Below are positions 29,373 through 39,375 of a stretch of DNA of 64,000 nucleotides, in pieces; positions within the stretch are counted from its first letter, which is position 1, and every line of letters begins with the position of its first letter. Source of the stretch: Oscillospiraceae bacterium. GTDB lineage: Bacteria; Bacillota; Clostridia; Oscillospirales; Acutalibacteraceae. The translations under genes and the position numbers were made by a program. The stretch covers positions 1-64,000 of the forward strand of contig SVOG01000042.1 of NCBI GenBank assembly GCA_015066525.1. Reading direction: 5' to 3'. The notes below the pieces were generated by a model. It did not search any database and was not told the origin of the DNA. It worked only from the letters and a program-made list of their open reading frames with translations.

Positions 29373-30506
29373 ATGACAAAAAAACTGAACGGCACTGTCA
29401 TCGTCACCTACCGCTGCAACGCGCGGTGCACGATGTGCAACCGCTACAAAGCCCCCTCGACTCCCGAGGAGGAAATCACGCTCGACACAATAAAGAAACT
29501 CCCCCCGATGTATTTCACCAACATCACGGGCGGCGAGCCCTTTATCCGCACGGACCTCAAGGACATCGTGCGCGAGTTATATAAGAAAAGCGACCGCATT
29601 GTTATCTCGACAAACGGGTTCTTCACCGACCGTATTATTGACCTCTGCGAGGAATTCCCCGAGGTCGGTATCCGCATTTCCATTGAAGGACTCGAGGACA
29701 CGAATAACGCCATCCGCGGTCTCGACGACGGATTCAACAAGGGTTATACCACGCTGAAGAAACTTGTGGAAATGCATCACCCCGATGTCGGTTTCGGTAT
29801 GACGGTACAGGACGCAAACGCAAAGGACCTCGTACCGCTCTATAAACTCAGCGACGAGATGCATATGGAATTTGCGACAGCATCGCTGCACAATTCCTTC
29901 TACTTCGTCGAGGCGAAGAATATCATCCACGACCGACAGATGGTCGCGGAAAATTTCGAGGAGCTGATTAACGAACTCCTCAAATCAAACGAACCGAAAA
30001 AATGGTTCCGTGCTTACTTCAATCACGGACTGATTAACTATATCTACGGACAAAAGCGCCTCCTCCCCTGCGATATGGCATTCGACACCTTCTTCATCGA
30101 CCCGTACGGCGACGTAATGCCCTGCAACGGCACGAAGGAAAAGGAGGTTATGGGCAACCTCACTGAGCAGGACTGGGACACGCTCTGGAACAGTGAGCAA
30201 GCGGAAAAGGTGCGCGAAAAAGTGCGCCACTGCGACCGTCAGTGCTGGATGATAGGCTCTGTTTCCCCCGCGATGCACAAGTATATCCGGGTGCCCGCAG
30301 CGTGGGTCATCAAGCATAAATTCCTGCGCTTTTTTAAGGAGCAAAAGTACTCGATGTACGAAAATCAAATTTGCCGCGATTTGCGCGACGGCAAGGTCAC
30401 GAAGGAAGAACTCGACCGGCTCTCGACCTGCGACTTTGACGCTGTGGCAAGCGACGGCTTGTCCGCAACCTCAAAATCCGCACTCGGCACAGAGGCATCA
30501 GAATGA
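29373..30506 (+). CDS. Radical SAM protein with SPASM-like C-terminal cysteines
   Basis: CNARCTMC (CxxxCxxC), NITGGEPFIRTDL; later Cys in LLPCDMAFDTFFIDPYGDVMPCNGT and HCDRQC. Confidence 0.92.
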   Translation: MTKKLNGTVIVTYRCNARCTMCNRYKAPSTPEEEITLDTIKKLPPMYFTNITGGEPFIRTDLKDIVRELYKKSDRIVISTNGFFTDRIIDLCEEFPEVGIRISIEGLEDTNNAIRGLDDGFNKGYTTLKKLVEMHHPDVGFGMTVQDANAKDLVPLYKLSDEMHMEFATASLHNSFYFVEAKNIIHDRQMVAENFEELINELLKSNEPKKWFRAYFNHGLINYIYGQKRLLPCDMAFDTFFIDPYGDVMPCNGTKEKEVMGNLTEQDWDTLWNSEQAEKVREKVRHCDRQCWMIGSVSPAMHKYIRVPAAWVIKHKFLRFFKEQKYSMYENQICRDLRDGKVTKEELDRLSTCDFDAVASDGLSATSKSALGTEASE

Positions 30507-31579
30507 AAGTATTAATTGTAAACGCCATCCTTTATACCAGCGAAACACACTGCGTCAAGAAGGTATCGTCCATCGACGACTGCATGATTTACGACCTATG
30601 TCTCGCGTTTCAGAAAGCGGGGCACGAGGTAACGCTCTTTGCCGCCGAGGATTACCGCCCGACTGAGCAGACGGAGTTTCCGTTTGAAATCGTCTGGGCG
30701 AAAACAAAACTGACAAAGCTGTTCCCCGCCAACGTACTGCCTTATTGTCCGTACATTCGTAAACTACTCAAAGACAGGGACTTTGACTTAGTGATAACGA
30801 GCGAGGTATTCTCCCTCCTGTCGCTTATGGTGGTGCGGCACGCGCGCTGCAAGGTCATCGTATGGCAGGAACTCGCCAAGCATAATAACCTGCTGCACAA
30901 ACTGCCGTCAAAGTTCTGGTACAATATCATCGCAAGGCTGTTTTTCCGTGATGTTACCGTGGTGGGCCGCAGCAACAACGCGAGGGAGTTCATTTCTCAC
31001 TACTGCAACAATGTTGCCTCCACCTTCATCGACCACGGCGTCAATCCCGATAAATTCAGACCGCGCGCGGACAAGGAAAAATTCTTCATCATTCCGTCGC
31101 AGCTGATTCAGCGCAAGCAGATTGACCTGTCAATCCAAGCGTTTTCGGAATTTGCCGCGGAGAACGGGGACTACTCCCTCTATATCTTCGGCGAGGGCGA
31201 GGAACGGGAGAATCTCGAGACATTTGCCGCTATCTGCGGGGTCTCGGACAGAGTAAAATTCTTCGGCAAGGTGCCGCACGACACCCTCACGGAGTATCTC
31301 GCCAAAGCATCGGCGATGCTGGTTTATACGCGCAAGGACAACAATATGATTTCCGTTGTCGAATCCATCGCCTGCGCTACCCCCGTAGTTACGACCAGCG
31401 TGCCCTATAATGCAGCATACATTAAAAAGTATCAGCTCGGTATTGTCAGCGACAACTGGGGCAAGGACGAACTAAACGAAATTATCAATAGCAACAGCTT
31501 TTACATCAATAACTGCATCAATTACAGAGAGGAACTCTCTGACGACAGACGTGTAAAACAGTTTTTGGAGTTAAGATAA
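30503..31579 (+). CDS. Glycosyltransferase
   Basis: HEVTLFAAEDYRPTEQ...IIPSQLIQRKQIDLSIQAFSEFA...SVVESIACATPVVTT. Confidence 0.88.
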   Translation: MKVLIVNAILYTSETHCVKKVSSIDDCMIYDLCLAFQKAGHEVTLFAAEDYRPTEQTEFPFEIVWAKTKLTKLFPANVLPYCPYIRKLLKDRDFDLVITSEVFSLLSLMVVRHARCKVIVWQELAKHNNLLHKLPSKFWYNIIARLFFRDVTVVGRSNNAREFISHYCNNVASTFIDHGVNPDKFRPRADKEKFFIIPSQLIQRKQIDLSIQAFSEFAAENGDYSLYIFGEGEERENLETFAAICGVSDRVKFFGKVPHDTLTEYLAKASAMLVYTRKDNNMISVVESIACATPVVTTSVPYNAAYIKKYQLGIVSDNWGKDELNEIINSNSFYINNCINYREELSDDRRVKQFLELR

Positions 31580-32581
31580 ATGTATTCCATCGCATATGTA
31601 ATTCCCTACTTTGGTAAATTTCCGAAATATATGAAACTGTGGCTGATGAGCACAGGCTGTAATCCCACGGTCGATTTCCTGATATTTACTGACGATAAAA
31701 CAGAATATGACTACCCCGAAAATGTCAAGGTCACCTATATGAGCTTTGACGAGATGAAAAGCAAGGCGCAGTCTGTATTCGACTTTGACATCTGTCTTGA
31801 AAAGCCGTATAAAATCTGTGACTTCAGGCCGGCGTACGGTCAAATATTCAAAAGTGAGCTGGAGGGCTACGACTTCTGGGGACACTGCGATATTGACTTA
31901 ATCTGGGGTAACATCCGCAAATTCTATACGGACGAAATATTGAATCAGTACGAGCGTATCGGCTTTAACGGTCACTCGACACTTTACAGAAACACACCCG
32001 AGGTAAATGCAAGATACCGCCATATTTCGGAAAAATTCGAGAATTATATCGAAGTGTTCTCCACCGACAGGGGCTACGCCTTTGACGAGCCGTATATGCA
32101 GTCGATTTACGAAGAACGCGGCATACCCGTCTATATGGGGATTGACTTTGCCAACCTCGCAAAATACGACTATTCGTTCAATCTCTCGTGGCAGACTGAA
32201 GAAGAGAAATACAAAAACGAGCACCAGATATTTACCTGGCAGAACGGCACTCTCCTCAGACGCTATGTCCACAAGGGCAAGCTTTTCAGCGAGGAAATGA
32301 TGTATCTGCACTACTGGTGCAGACCGACAACACTGAAAATGAAGCATTACGACAAAAGCCGTATGCTCACCATATACCCCGATGTCACCACGGACAAGCC
32401 GTACGACATCACTGCGGATTTCGTGCTGAAAAAGAGCAGGCAGAATAAGATCGTCTACTATGCAAAAAGCATCTGGAAAAACCGCAAAAAAATCACCCTT
32501 GAACGCATTATTTTTAACATCAAGGGTATGACAAAATACAAAACCACCGATTACAATACCTACAAGCCCAAACAACCATAA
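31580..32581 (+). CDS. DUF6625-like putative glycosyltransferase
   Basis: MYSIAYVIPYFGKFPKYMKLWLMSTGCNPTVDFLIFTDD; WGHCDIDLIWGNIRKF; family name from recall. Confidence 0.7.
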   Translation: MYSIAYVIPYFGKFPKYMKLWLMSTGCNPTVDFLIFTDDKTEYDYPENVKVTYMSFDEMKSKAQSVFDFDICLEKPYKICDFRPAYGQIFKSELEGYDFWGHCDIDLIWGNIRKFYTDEILNQYERIGFNGHSTLYRNTPEVNARYRHISEKFENYIEVFSTDRGYAFDEPYMQSIYEERGIPVYMGIDFANLAKYDYSFNLSWQTEEEKYKNEHQIFTWQNGTLLRRYVHKGKLFSEEMMYLHYWCRPTTLKMKHYDKSRMLTIYPDVTTDKPYDITADFVLKKSRQNKIVYYAKSIWKNRKKITLERIIFNIKGMTKYKTTDYNTYKPKQP

Positions 32582-32596
32582 TACAAGGAAAGGAGC

Positions 32597-33997
32597 ATGG
32601 AAATGAAATTCAAGTTTCATCATATCTTGGCGTTTATCACCACTGTGCTGTTTCTGATTGCTCCTTTATTCAAAAGCACCGTCAGATATGCCCTGCTCGG
32701 TGCCACGCTTGCCATGTGCTTACTCTGCATTGTCTTGATAAAAAAGGCTTACATAGGCGTTATATTCTTTTTAATGGCAATGCAAAATGCGCTTCAGATG
32801 ACAGTGCCGAAATCCATGCTTACCGTCGTGACGTATTATGATGAGGTTTTTCAGATTGTCATTGTGCTGTATCTTTTATATGTCATGCTGCAAAAGCGCA
32901 TTACCATCAGTTATACGGAACGAATCCTGATGATGTTCTACGGTTTGTATCTGCTGATGTGCTTTTTATCCTCCGTATTCAACAACTATGCGACCATCAC
33001 GGTTATCGTGCTTGACGCCTTTGTGTGCATCAAATTCTTCCTCTTCTACCGCGGCGGATTTGAACTATCGCGGCAAGGTGTTGCGGATACCAAAACCTTC
33101 TACGAGCACACCAATGCTGTGTGTAAAATCATAACGGTGGGACTCTTTTTATATGCGCTGCACGAATTATTTTTGACACCGTTTTTCCCAAAATACGATT
33201 TCAGATATTTCACCGAATCGCTGCAGCTCTTCTTCTTCCACCCGACATACCTTGCGGCGTTCAGTATTCTGATGATATCCGTGCTGATACTGAATCTGAA
33301 ATACGACAAAAGTAATATGGTTTTCATCGTGATGATGTCGTTTGTGACGCTGACCACCCTGCGCACAAAGGCGATTGCCGCCATACTCATCATCTTTCTG
33401 ATTTATTTCGCGTTTGTCAAATACAACCTTCCCTTCAAGGGTCTAATCATTATAGGAGCGATAGGTGCGGCGCTGTACCTGGGTCTTGACCAGATTGAAC
33501 TGTATTTTACCGAAAGCGCGGGACGGTATGCGCCCATCCGTCTCAAAATGATGCGCGACGGTATCGGAATTGCCAACGACCACTTCCCGCTCGGTGCGGG
33601 CTTCGGCACCTATGGCACTACGGTAGCATATGACTACGGCTCATCGTTCTACTACAATCTCGGCTATATGGGCGGTCACTATAAGGACCAGCCCGTGGGC
33701 GATGTGTTCTGGCCGGGCATCTTTGCCGAAGCAGGCTGGATCGGCACCGTATTCTTTGCGCTCACCGTCATTATTATGATTATCATAGGCGTACAGAAAA
33801 TCAAAGTGGATAAATATGCAGGCTGGTGTATGCTGTCCATTATGACGTATGCACTTTCCTCCTCCACATCGGAGACCGGTTTCTTCCACCCGGCTGTCGC
33901 CATTATGTTTATTGTGTACGGCATCGCCGCCGGCTCTACGGCTAACGAAAACGAGAATCCCAAGCAGACAGGATTGAAATTCAAAATAAAAATCTGA
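32597..33997 (+). CDS. O-antigen ligase/polymerase-like (Wzy) membrane protein
   Basis: ~10-12 TM segments, ligase-like loop RDGIGIANDHFPLGAGFGTYG; locus context. Confidence 0.8.
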   Translation: MEMKFKFHHILAFITTVLFLIAPLFKSTVRYALLGATLAMCLLCIVLIKKAYIGVIFFLMAMQNALQMTVPKSMLTVVTYYDEVFQIVIVLYLLYVMLQKRITISYTERILMMFYGLYLLMCFLSSVFNNYATITVIVLDAFVCIKFFLFYRGGFELSRQGVADTKTFYEHTNAVCKIITVGLFLYALHELFLTPFFPKYDFRYFTESLQLFFFHPTYLAAFSILMISVLILNLKYDKSNMVFIVMMSFVTLTTLRTKAIAAILIIFLIYFAFVKYNLPFKGLIIIGAIGAALYLGLDQIELYFTESAGRYAPIRLKMMRDGIGIANDHFPLGAGFGTYGTTVAYDYGSSFYYNLGYMGGHYKDQPVGDVFWPGIFAEAGWIGTVFFALTVIIMIIIGVQKIKVDKYAGWCMLSIMTYALSSSTSETGFFHPAVAIMFIVYGIAAGSTANENENPKQTGLKFKIKI

Positions 33998-34008
33998 CGG
34001 AGTTTGAT

Positions 34009-35472
34009 ATGGCAGGCAACAAAAAGATAGCCAAAAATTATATATTTAATACGAGCTATCAGCTTCTTGCAATTATCGTGCCGCTCGTCACGACCCCGTA
34101 TATTTCGCGCGTGCTTGGGGCTGAGGGAATCGGTATCAATAGCTATACCTATTCCATCGTCAGTTATTTTGTCATTTTTTCCATTCTCGGCACCGCCACC
34201 TACGGCAACCGCCAAATCGGGATTCTCCAGGATGACCCCGTGAGCAGGACACAAAAGTTCTGGGATATACTTACGCTCAGAATCCTCACTTCGGGCAGTG
34301 CGCTGATACTGTATCTCTGCTATGCTTTACTGTTTGCTAAACACAAGAGCATTGCTCTGCTGCAGACCTTTTATCTGCTCGCCACACTCTGCGACACCGC
34401 GTGGTTCTTCCAGGGAATGGAGGACTTCCGCCGCATTGCGGTGCGTAATTACGCTATCAAATTGCTCAATGTGGCAGGAATATTTCTCTTGATTCATAAT
34501 CCCGACGATTTATGGAAATATGTACTGATGTTCACCGGGCTGAATTTCGTTGGTAATTTATCTATCATACCGTATCTCAGGAAGTATCTCGTCAGAGTCA
34601 AGGGATATAAACCGCAGCCCTTCAACGATATCATAGTGGTGCTGCAACTCTTTATTCCGGCAACGGCTCTGTGGCTCTATGAAATGTTTGACAAGACGAT
34701 GATTGGCGTTATCACCCAGAGCGCCGCGCAAAATGGCTACTACGAGCAGAGTAACAAAATCATCAAGATGGCGCTCATTCTCGTCACCGCACTCAACACA
34801 GTGTTGCTGCCGAAAAGCTCCAAGGCGTTCGCCGAGGGAAAGCTCGGGGAAATGAAGGAATATCTGTATCAGTCCTACCGCTTCGTCTGGTTTCTCGGTG
34901 TGCCGCTGATGTGCGGCGTCATCGGCACGGAAAGCGTGCTCGTGCCTGTTTTCTTCGGCAAAGGCTACGAGCCTGTCATAACAGTACTGTGCATTATGTC
35001 ACTGCTCTTTATTCCTATTTCGCTCAATTCCACCTCGTCGGCGCAATTCTTCATCTCAACCGGCAGACAGAATATCTATACCCGTTGTGTTCTCATCGGC
35101 GGCGGGGTGAATATCCTGCTGAATGCGCTGTTAATACCGCATTTTCAGGCAAACGGCGCGGGTATTGCTTCCGTTACGGGCGAAACCGTCATTATGGCCT
35201 GTATGCTATGGTATATGGGCAAAAACGGGCATATTAAAGTATCCGAGGTGTTCAGAATCAGCCCCAAGTATTTGATTGCAGGCGGCGTAATGCTTTTATG
35301 TCTGCTATTTGCAGCGCGCTATCTTCCGCTTCGGGTATGGAGTCTGGCAGCGCTTATTATCGGCGGCGCAGCGATATATTTTGCTGTGCTGCTCGTAGAA
35401 AAGGAATATTTTGTAGTGACCGGTATACATCACGCGGTATATTTCGCAAAAAAGCGAAGGGCGAAAAAATAA
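34009..35472 (+). CDS. Polysaccharide flippase (Wzx, MATE-like)
   Basis: KIAKNYIFNTSYQLLAIIVPLVTTPYISRVLGAEGIGINSYTYS. Confidence 0.93.
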   Translation: MAGNKKIAKNYIFNTSYQLLAIIVPLVTTPYISRVLGAEGIGINSYTYSIVSYFVIFSILGTATYGNRQIGILQDDPVSRTQKFWDILTLRILTSGSALILYLCYALLFAKHKSIALLQTFYLLATLCDTAWFFQGMEDFRRIAVRNYAIKLLNVAGIFLLIHNPDDLWKYVLMFTGLNFVGNLSIIPYLRKYLVRVKGYKPQPFNDIIVVLQLFIPATALWLYEMFDKTMIGVITQSAAQNGYYEQSNKIIKMALILVTALNTVLLPKSSKAFAEGKLGEMKEYLYQSYRFVWFLGVPLMCGVIGTESVLVPVFFGKGYEPVITVLCIMSLLFIPISLNSTSSAQFFISTGRQNIYTRCVLIGGGVNILLNALLIPHFQANGAGIASVTGETVIMACMLWYMGKNGHIKVSEVFRISPKYLIAGGVMLLCLLFAARYLPLRVWSLAALIIGGAAIYFAVLLVEKEYFVVTGIHHAVYFAKKRRAKK

Positions 35473-36281
35473 TGAATCATGAAATTTTGACAAATGAACA
35501 ACTGAAAAAAGCGCTTCTTGACATCACACTCGACGTGGCAAAATACTGTGATGAAAACGGCTTGAAGTATATGATGGTCGGCGGTACGCTGCTCGGCGCC
35601 GTGCGTCACAAGGGTTTCATTCCTTGGGATGACGATGTGGACCTTGCGATGCCGCGCGAGGATTACAACCGACTGCACGAGCTTGTGAAGACAAAACCAA
35701 TCGGCGAAAACTATCAACTTGTCAGCATCATGGCAAATAATTCTCCGTATCCCTTTGCAAAAGTGCTTGATAGGAACACCAAAATCATCAATTCAAGAAC
35801 CTCTCTTCACACAGAACTGTGGGTTGACATTTTCCCGATTGACGGGCTGGACGACCTGAGCGAGGGCGCTCTGTCAAAAAAAATAAAGCGTCTCAAAAAA
35901 GACGCCTTTTTGCTGGAAAACGCGTGCTGTGAATACGGCAGCGGTAAAACCGTGCTGCGCAAAATAGTAAAAGTGCCAACCATTGCATACTCCCGTATCA
36001 AAGGAGCTTACTACTATGGCAGAAAAATAGACGAGGAGGCACAGTCCTGCCCGCTCGAAAGCTCAAAAACAGCCGCTTTGACCGTATGGGGCGGCGTTCA
36101 TGCCGGAATACCCAAAGAAAAAATGCTCACAACCTGTGAACTGGAATTCGAAGGCGCTATGCTGAAGGCACCCGTCGGATATGAGGAGTATCTGACCAAA
36201 ATGTACGGCGACGATTATATGACCCCACCGCCCGAAAATCAGCGCATCAATCATAACATCAAAGCCATTAAAATTAATTAA
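35472..36281 (+). CDS. LicD family phosphotransferase
   Basis: YMMVGGTLLGAVRHKGFIPWDDDVDLAMPREDYNRL; overlaps Wzx stop by 1 nt. Confidence 0.92.
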   Translation: MNHEILTNEQLKKALLDITLDVAKYCDENGLKYMMVGGTLLGAVRHKGFIPWDDDVDLAMPREDYNRLHELVKTKPIGENYQLVSIMANNSPYPFAKVLDRNTKIINSRTSLHTELWVDIFPIDGLDDLSEGALSKKIKRLKKDAFLLENACCEYGSGKTVLRKIVKVPTIAYSRIKGAYYYGRKIDEEAQSCPLESSKTAALTVWGGVHAGIPKEKMLTTCELEFEGAMLKAPVGYEEYLTKMYGDDYMTPPPENQRINHNIKAIKIN

Positions 36282-36304
36282 ACGGACGGCGGCGCCGTCC
36301 GTTT
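36280..36304. terminator. Bidirectional terminator at the end of the EPS locus
   Basis: aacggacggcggcgccgtccgttt. Confidence 0.85.
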
Positions 36305-36308
36305 CTCT

Positions 36309-36839
36309 TTATCTTCTTTTGATGACATTAACCATAATCTTCTCGATTTCATCACGGTTGAAATTCGGCATCATACGGATGATAACATCCGCACAGCCGC
36401 CCACTAAGAAGGTTACCTTCGCCACCTCGTGGTAATTATCGACCACATTAATATCGTTCGCCTTGCAAATCGACTGGATGAAGCTCTCCTTAAGCGATTT
36501 AATCGCAGAATCATAAATTACGCTATTCTTAAACCGCTCAAAATATTTCAGATTCTGCTCGACGACATCGAGGATGGAAGCGACCGTCTTTTCGGGAGCG
36601 ACGGACATATCAATATAATTAATGCCCTTGCTCAAATCGAGAATTCTGCCCGCGAAGTAATCAAAGCATTGCTGAAAACAGTCGTCAATACTCCGATAGT
36701 GCAGATAGAAGGTACTCTTATTAATCCCCGCTCTGGCACAGAGTTCGACCACTGTTATCTTGTCGAGTTCTTTTTCCGTCGACAGGTCAAACACCGCATT
36801 AAACACGGCAAGCCTTGTCTTCACAATTCTTTTATCCAT
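36309..36839 (-). CDS. TetR/AcrR family transcriptional regulator
   Basis: KTRLAVFNAVFDLSTEKELDKITVVELCARAGINKSTFYLHYRSIDDC. Confidence 0.93.
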   Translation of the reverse strand: MDKRIVKTRLAVFNAVFDLSTEKELDKITVVELCARAGINKSTFYLHYRSIDDCFQQCFDYFAGRILDLSKGINYIDMSVAPEKTVASILDVVEQNLKYFERFKNSVIYDSAIKSLKESFIQSICKANDINVVDNYHEVAKVTFLVGGCADVIIRMMPNFNRDEIEKIMVNVIKRR

Positions 36840-37025
36840 AATCTTTCACCCCATGGCGTATATCATACCATATAAAAATACATTTAGCAAATTTTTTATC
36901 AATTTTTATGCATTTTTTATTCACTTTTGTATACCTGACCAAATAATCGCAACAAATTATTGTAATATATTTGCTTTTATTGTATAATTAAATAGAAAAT
37001 ATGCATTTACCGGAGGTAACAGAAA

Positions 37026-37865
37026 ATGGCTGAATGTTGGCTTACAGGAAAAACCGTTATCGTAACGGGCGCATCGGGAGGTATGGGCGCAGGAATTGCC
37101 GCCACCCTCATCAAAAAACACGGATGCACCGTAATCGGCGTGGCACGTAGCGAACCGAAAATGCTGAAATTCATTGAGGAACTCGGTGACGAATACAGGG
37201 AGCAGTTTTCCTACAAGCTCTTCGATGTATCGAGCCGCGAGAACTGGGAGACCTTTGCCGAAGAGCTCAAGGCAAACGGCACCAAGGTGGATATCCTCAT
37301 CAACAACGCGGGTATTCTTCCGAAATTCAAGCGTTTTGACCGCTACTCCTACGAGGAAATTGAGCAGGCAATGAATATCAATTTCTTCTCCTGCGTATAC
37401 TCGATTAAAACACTGCTGCCGATGATTCTCGAATCGGACACACCGGCGATTATCAATATCGACTCTGCGGCGGCACTGATGACGCTTGCCGGAACCTCCG
37501 TCTACTCCGCGTCAAAATCGGCGCTCAGAAGTCTGACCGAAGCGCTGCGCAGCGAATACAAGGGCAAAATGTTTGTCGGACTGGTATGCCCCGGCTTTAC
37601 CAAAACGGATATTTTCCGCAACCAGGGCCCCGAAACCAATGACAAGGGGCAGAAGATGATTGATATGGTCTCCACGGACTGCGATAAGATGGTGCGCCTG
37701 ATTATGCACGGTATCGAGCGCAAGCACCACCTCCAGGTGCACGGTTTTGACTCCTTTGCAATGTCGGCATTTAACCGTATGATGCCGGTACACGGCTCCA
37801 TGCTCTTCAGCGCCGTGATGAAAATGGCAAACGTGGATATCTTCAAGGAAGTATTTGACGATTAA
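37026..37865 (+). CDS. Short-chain dehydrogenase/reductase
   Basis: VTGASGGMGAGIA, NNAG, YSASKSALRS. Confidence 0.94.
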   Translation: MAECWLTGKTVIVTGASGGMGAGIAATLIKKHGCTVIGVARSEPKMLKFIEELGDEYREQFSYKLFDVSSRENWETFAEELKANGTKVDILINNAGILPKFKRFDRYSYEEIEQAMNINFFSCVYSIKTLLPMILESDTPAIINIDSAAALMTLAGTSVYSASKSALRSLTEALRSEYKGKMFVGLVCPGFTKTDIFRNQGPETNDKGQKMIDMVSTDCDKMVRLIMHGIERKHHLQVHGFDSFAMSAFNRMMPVHGSMLFSAVMKMANVDIFKEVFDD

Positions 37866-37882
37866 TCTTAAGGAGTAAAATT

Positions 37883-39325
37883 ATGTCAAACGAAATCACC
37901 GATATCACCAAGCAGAAACATCTGAAATTCAAGGAAATCCTCGCGTATTCCCTGGGGCTCTTCGGATTCCAGGCAATCGTGGGACTCCTCTTTACCTATC
38001 AGGCAGAGTTCTCGGGCTCGATTCTCGGCGCAAATGTCATCGTGGTCGCCATTCTCGTGCTCGTGGCAAAGATTGTATCCGCTGCCGCTGACCCGATTGT
38101 CGGCAACCTCGTCGACCGCTCGCAGAGCAAACTTGGCAAGTTCAAATCCATGATTGTCTACTCGCTCGCACCCCTGCTGATTGCGACCGCCATCATCTTC
38201 GTCAAGGTGCCGTTTAAGGGTGTCGGACTGTATGTCTGGATTTTCATCGTGAGCCTCATCTGGTCCATCGCAATGACGATGGGCGATGTGCCGTCGCAGG
38301 GTATTGCTGCGGCGCTCACACCAAACCCGACCGAGAGAACGAACGTCGTTTCCATTTCCAACACGGCGAAGCAAATCGGTTTTTCCGCGTGTGCGGTTAT
38401 CGTGCCGATTGTCTGCCTCATCGTGCCGCAGGGCTCTCAGGTCATCGGTTTTGAAGGCGACCAGGACACCCCGATGAACGCAACGGAATTCCTCTTCGTC
38501 GGCATTCTCACCGCCGTTCTCGGCTGCGTACTCTTTGCGCTGATTCCGCTGATAAATAAAGAGCGCGTAACGAATGCTTCCAGTGAAACCGTCGGTTTCA
38601 AGGAGATGTTCGCTGCGCTGAAATCAAACAAACCGTTTATGCTCGTCATCATTTCCTACTTCCTCGGCTTCGGCCGTCAGATGGCAATGGGCATCCAGGT
38701 ACAGGCGGCTACCATCATCCTCGGCAGCCAGAATCTCGTTGTCGTGCTCGGCATTGTCACCGCTATCGGCTCGATGATCAGTATGGCAATCTGCCCGTTT
38801 TTGATTAAGAAACTCAATGAAAAGAAGGCATACATCCTGCTGTCGGTTTACGGTTTTGCAGCCTCCATCTTCTCGTTCATCATCGGACATTTCTGGTTCG
38901 ACAATCCGAAGAATATGGTACTCACCGTTCTCTTCTACGCATCGCTCTTCCTCATCGGCTTACAGTTCGGTGCGGTAACGCTGATGCCGATGATTATGAC
39001 AGCGGACTGCGTGGACGCTTACGAATACGAAACGGGCAAGAGAAATGAGGGCGCTTGCTACTCCATTCTCACCCTCACTATCAAGGTTTGCCTCGCGCTC
39101 GGTATGGCAGTCGGTCTCGTCTTTGTCGGCGCTTCGGGTTATTACGAGGCACTCAGCGCGCAGAATTTTGAAGCGTGCAACAAGGACGTCATCTTCTTTG
39201 CCTACACGGCGCTGCCCGGTATCCTCGCCCTTCTCTCCATCATCCCGATGCTCAAATACGACATCGTGGGCGAGAAGAAGGCAAAAATTTCCGCGGCACT
39301 CGCTGCCAGAAGAACCGAAAACTGA
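37883..39325 (+). CDS. MFS transporter, glycoside-pentoside-hexuronide (GPH) type
   Basis: 12 TM; DPIVGNLVDRSQSKLGKFK; TADCVDAYEYETGKRNEGACYSI. Confidence 0.9.
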   Translation: MSNEITDITKQKHLKFKEILAYSLGLFGFQAIVGLLFTYQAEFSGSILGANVIVVAILVLVAKIVSAAADPIVGNLVDRSQSKLGKFKSMIVYSLAPLLIATAIIFVKVPFKGVGLYVWIFIVSLIWSIAMTMGDVPSQGIAAALTPNPTERTNVVSISNTAKQIGFSACAVIVPIVCLIVPQGSQVIGFEGDQDTPMNATEFLFVGILTAVLGCVLFALIPLINKERVTNASSETVGFKEMFAALKSNKPFMLVIISYFLGFGRQMAMGIQVQAATIILGSQNLVVVLGIVTAIGSMISMAICPFLIKKLNEKKAYILLSVYGFAASIFSFIIGHFWFDNPKNMVLTVLFYASLFLIGLQFGAVTLMPMIMTADCVDAYEYETGKRNEGACYSILTLTIKVCLALGMAVGLVFVGASGYYEALSAQNFEACNKDVIFFAYTALPGILALLSIIPMLKYDIVGEKKAKISAALAARRTEN

Positions 39326-39375
39326 TAAACTACAAATGGGCGGTCTTGTGCCGCCCGTTGTTTTAGGAGATACTT

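Noticed and set aside
29373-30506. RiPP biosynthesis cluster around the radical SAM gene
   Set aside because: No precursor peptide, peptidase or RRE-like ORF nearby; flanked by glycosyltransferases.
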